DNA from: Bacteroidota bacterium
Lineage (GTDB): Bacteria > Bacteroidota > Bacteroidia > Bacteroidales > F082
Assembly: GCA_018816765.1 (NCBI GenBank)
Contig: JAHIUX010000031.1
Span: 19,790 to 83,789, forward strand
Length of the DNA stretch: 64,000 nt
Direction of reading: 5' to 3'
Shown: one piece after another, positions 63,199-64,000 of the stretch
Layout of the letters: each line of letters opens with the position of its first letter
How positions within the stretch are numbered: the first letter of the stretch is position 1
Position numbers and translations under genes: made by a program
The notes under the pieces: model-generated
Seen by the model: only the letters and a program-made list of their open reading frames with translations
Told to the model about the DNA's origin: nothing
Databases searched by the model: none

Positions 63199-64000
63199 AT
63201 GTTCAGTCTCATAAAGAAATTCCTGGGCGATAAAGCTTCCCGCGACCTCAAGGCGATCAATCCGCTGCTGCAGAAAACCCTGGCTGCTTACCCAAAAATC
63301 AGTCAGCTCGACAACGATGCCCTGCGTGCAAAAACTCAGGAGTTCAAGCAACGCATTAAGGATCATGTGGCTGCCGAACAACAGGAATCGGACGAACTGA
63401 AGGCACAGCTCGAAGCCAACCCCGACCTCAGCGCCGAAGAAAAAGAAAAAATATATGAGCGCATCGACAAGCTCGAAAAGATCCAATACGACAAAACCGA
63501 AGAAATTCTGCTTGAGTTGTTGCCCGAAGCATTTTCGGTGATGAAAGAAACCGCCAGGAGATTCAGGGACAACGAAGAAGTAGAAGTTACTGCCAATGCG
63601 ATGGATGGCAATATTGCCGCCACACGCGAAAACGTTACCATCCGCAACGGTAAGGCTTATTACCGAAACACCTGGACAGCCGGAGGCAATATGATCACCT
63701 GGGACATGGTGCACTATGATGTACAGCTTATCGGAGGCATAGTGCTGCATCAGGGAAAAATTGCTGAAATGGCCACCGGTGAAGGGAAAACACTTGTTGC
63801 AACCTTGCCCGTTTACCTCAATGCACTCGCCGGAAAGGGCGTCCACCTGGTTACGGTGAACGATTACCTGGCCAAGCGCGACTCCGAATGGATGGGTATG
63901 CTGTATGAGTTTCTGGGACTCACGATCGACTGCATCGACAAGCATGAACCCAACAGCCACGCCCGACGCAAAGCCTATCAGGCCGACATCACCTATGGCA
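63199..64000 (+). CDS. secA: Preprotein translocase SecA, 5' part
   Basis: The first 267 codons of SecA, running off the window's end. SecA is the ATPase that drives Sec export. [24 protein letters not shown] begins it, [25 protein letters not shown] precedes Walker [14 protein letters not shown], and [17 protein letters not shown] follows. An acidic, helical insert (residues about 53-105, including [24 protein letters not shown]) lies ahead of the ATPase core, as in other Bacteroidota SecA proteins. Antisense frames here are shadows. Confidence 0.95.
   Translation, partial: MFSLIKKFLGDKASRDLKAINPLLQKTLAAYPKISQLDNDALRAKTQEFKQRIKDHVAAEQQESDELKAQLEANPDLSAEEKEKIYERIDKLEKIQYDKTEEILLELLPEAFSVMKETARRFRDNEEVEVTANAMDGNIAATRENVTIRNGKAYYRNTWTAGGNMITWDMVHYDVQLIGGIVLHQGKIAEMATGEGKTLVATLPVYLNALAGKGVHLVTVNDYLAKRDSEWMGMLYEFLGLTIDCIDKHEPNSHARRKAYQADITYG

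Noticed and set aside
63169..63960. Long minus-strand frame of 263 codons at the window end
   Set aside because: Antisense to the first 267 codons of secA, which has clear motifs; it is a shadow.

Overview
The window is chromosomal DNA of a member of the Bacteroidota, probably Bacteroidales-like. The evidence is: type IX secretion (T9SS) C-terminal sorting domains on two secreted proteins, a T9SS plug protein, an LruC-domain lipoprotein, a FISUMP-domain lipoprotein, a complete Na+-NQR operon, and repeated copies of the Bacteroidota promoter -7 element TAnnTTTG ahead of genes. I saw no tRNA, rRNA, insertion sequence, CRISPR array or prophage.

Layout. 0.6-6 kb: small uncharacterised membrane, DUF2200 and secreted or lipoprotein genes, with a DHFR-like reductase. 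6.4-11.2 kb: PEP carboxylase and a large T9SS cargo protein. 11.3-15.6 kb: a tight four-gene minus-strand operon of a coiled-coil protein, a membrane protein with a roadblock/longin-like cytosolic domain and an OmpA-like tail, a Rab-like small GTPase and a histidine kinase. 15.8-25.9 kb: housekeeping genes (FNR-like reductase, miaB, mtaB, rpsT, radC, wecB, kup, rpsF-rpsR-rplI, a SpoU-type rRNA methylase). 26-33.2 kb: a small NqrM-like protein, apbE and nqrABCDEF. 33.5-42 kb: T9SS plug protein, LruC lipoprotein, priA and a TonB-receptor-like barrel. 42-46 kb: ABC exporter with a LolA-like protein, FtsB/DivIC-like protein and a MOSC-MogA fusion. 46.4-52.6 kb: DUF5362 protein, a decayed CsgG/FlgO-like gene, a TPR protein, moaC, moaA and moeA. 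52.8-54.3 kb: an unrecognised outer-membrane protein. 54.4-56.1 kb: a strikingly AT-rich island with a three-gene toxin-antitoxin-SecB-like chaperone (TAC) module. 56.2-63 kb: DUF3795, DinB, DUF2007, hutD, ppk1, sixA, coaD and a TlpA-like thioredoxin. The window ends inside secA.

How genes work together. NqrA-F form the Na+-pumping NADH:quinone oxidoreductase; ApbE attaches FMN to NqrB and NqrC, and the small four-cysteine membrane protein is a candidate NqrM-type maturation factor. The MOSC-MogA fusion, MoaA, MoaC and MoeA are parts of molybdenum cofactor synthesis; MoaD, MoaE and MoeB are not in the window. SixA and PPK1 are co-transcribed.

The two systems most worth attention are the GTPase/roadblock/OmpA/kinase operon, which looks like an undescribed envelope-to-cytosol signalling module, and the TAC module, which looks horizontally acquired and may act in phage defence or stress response.
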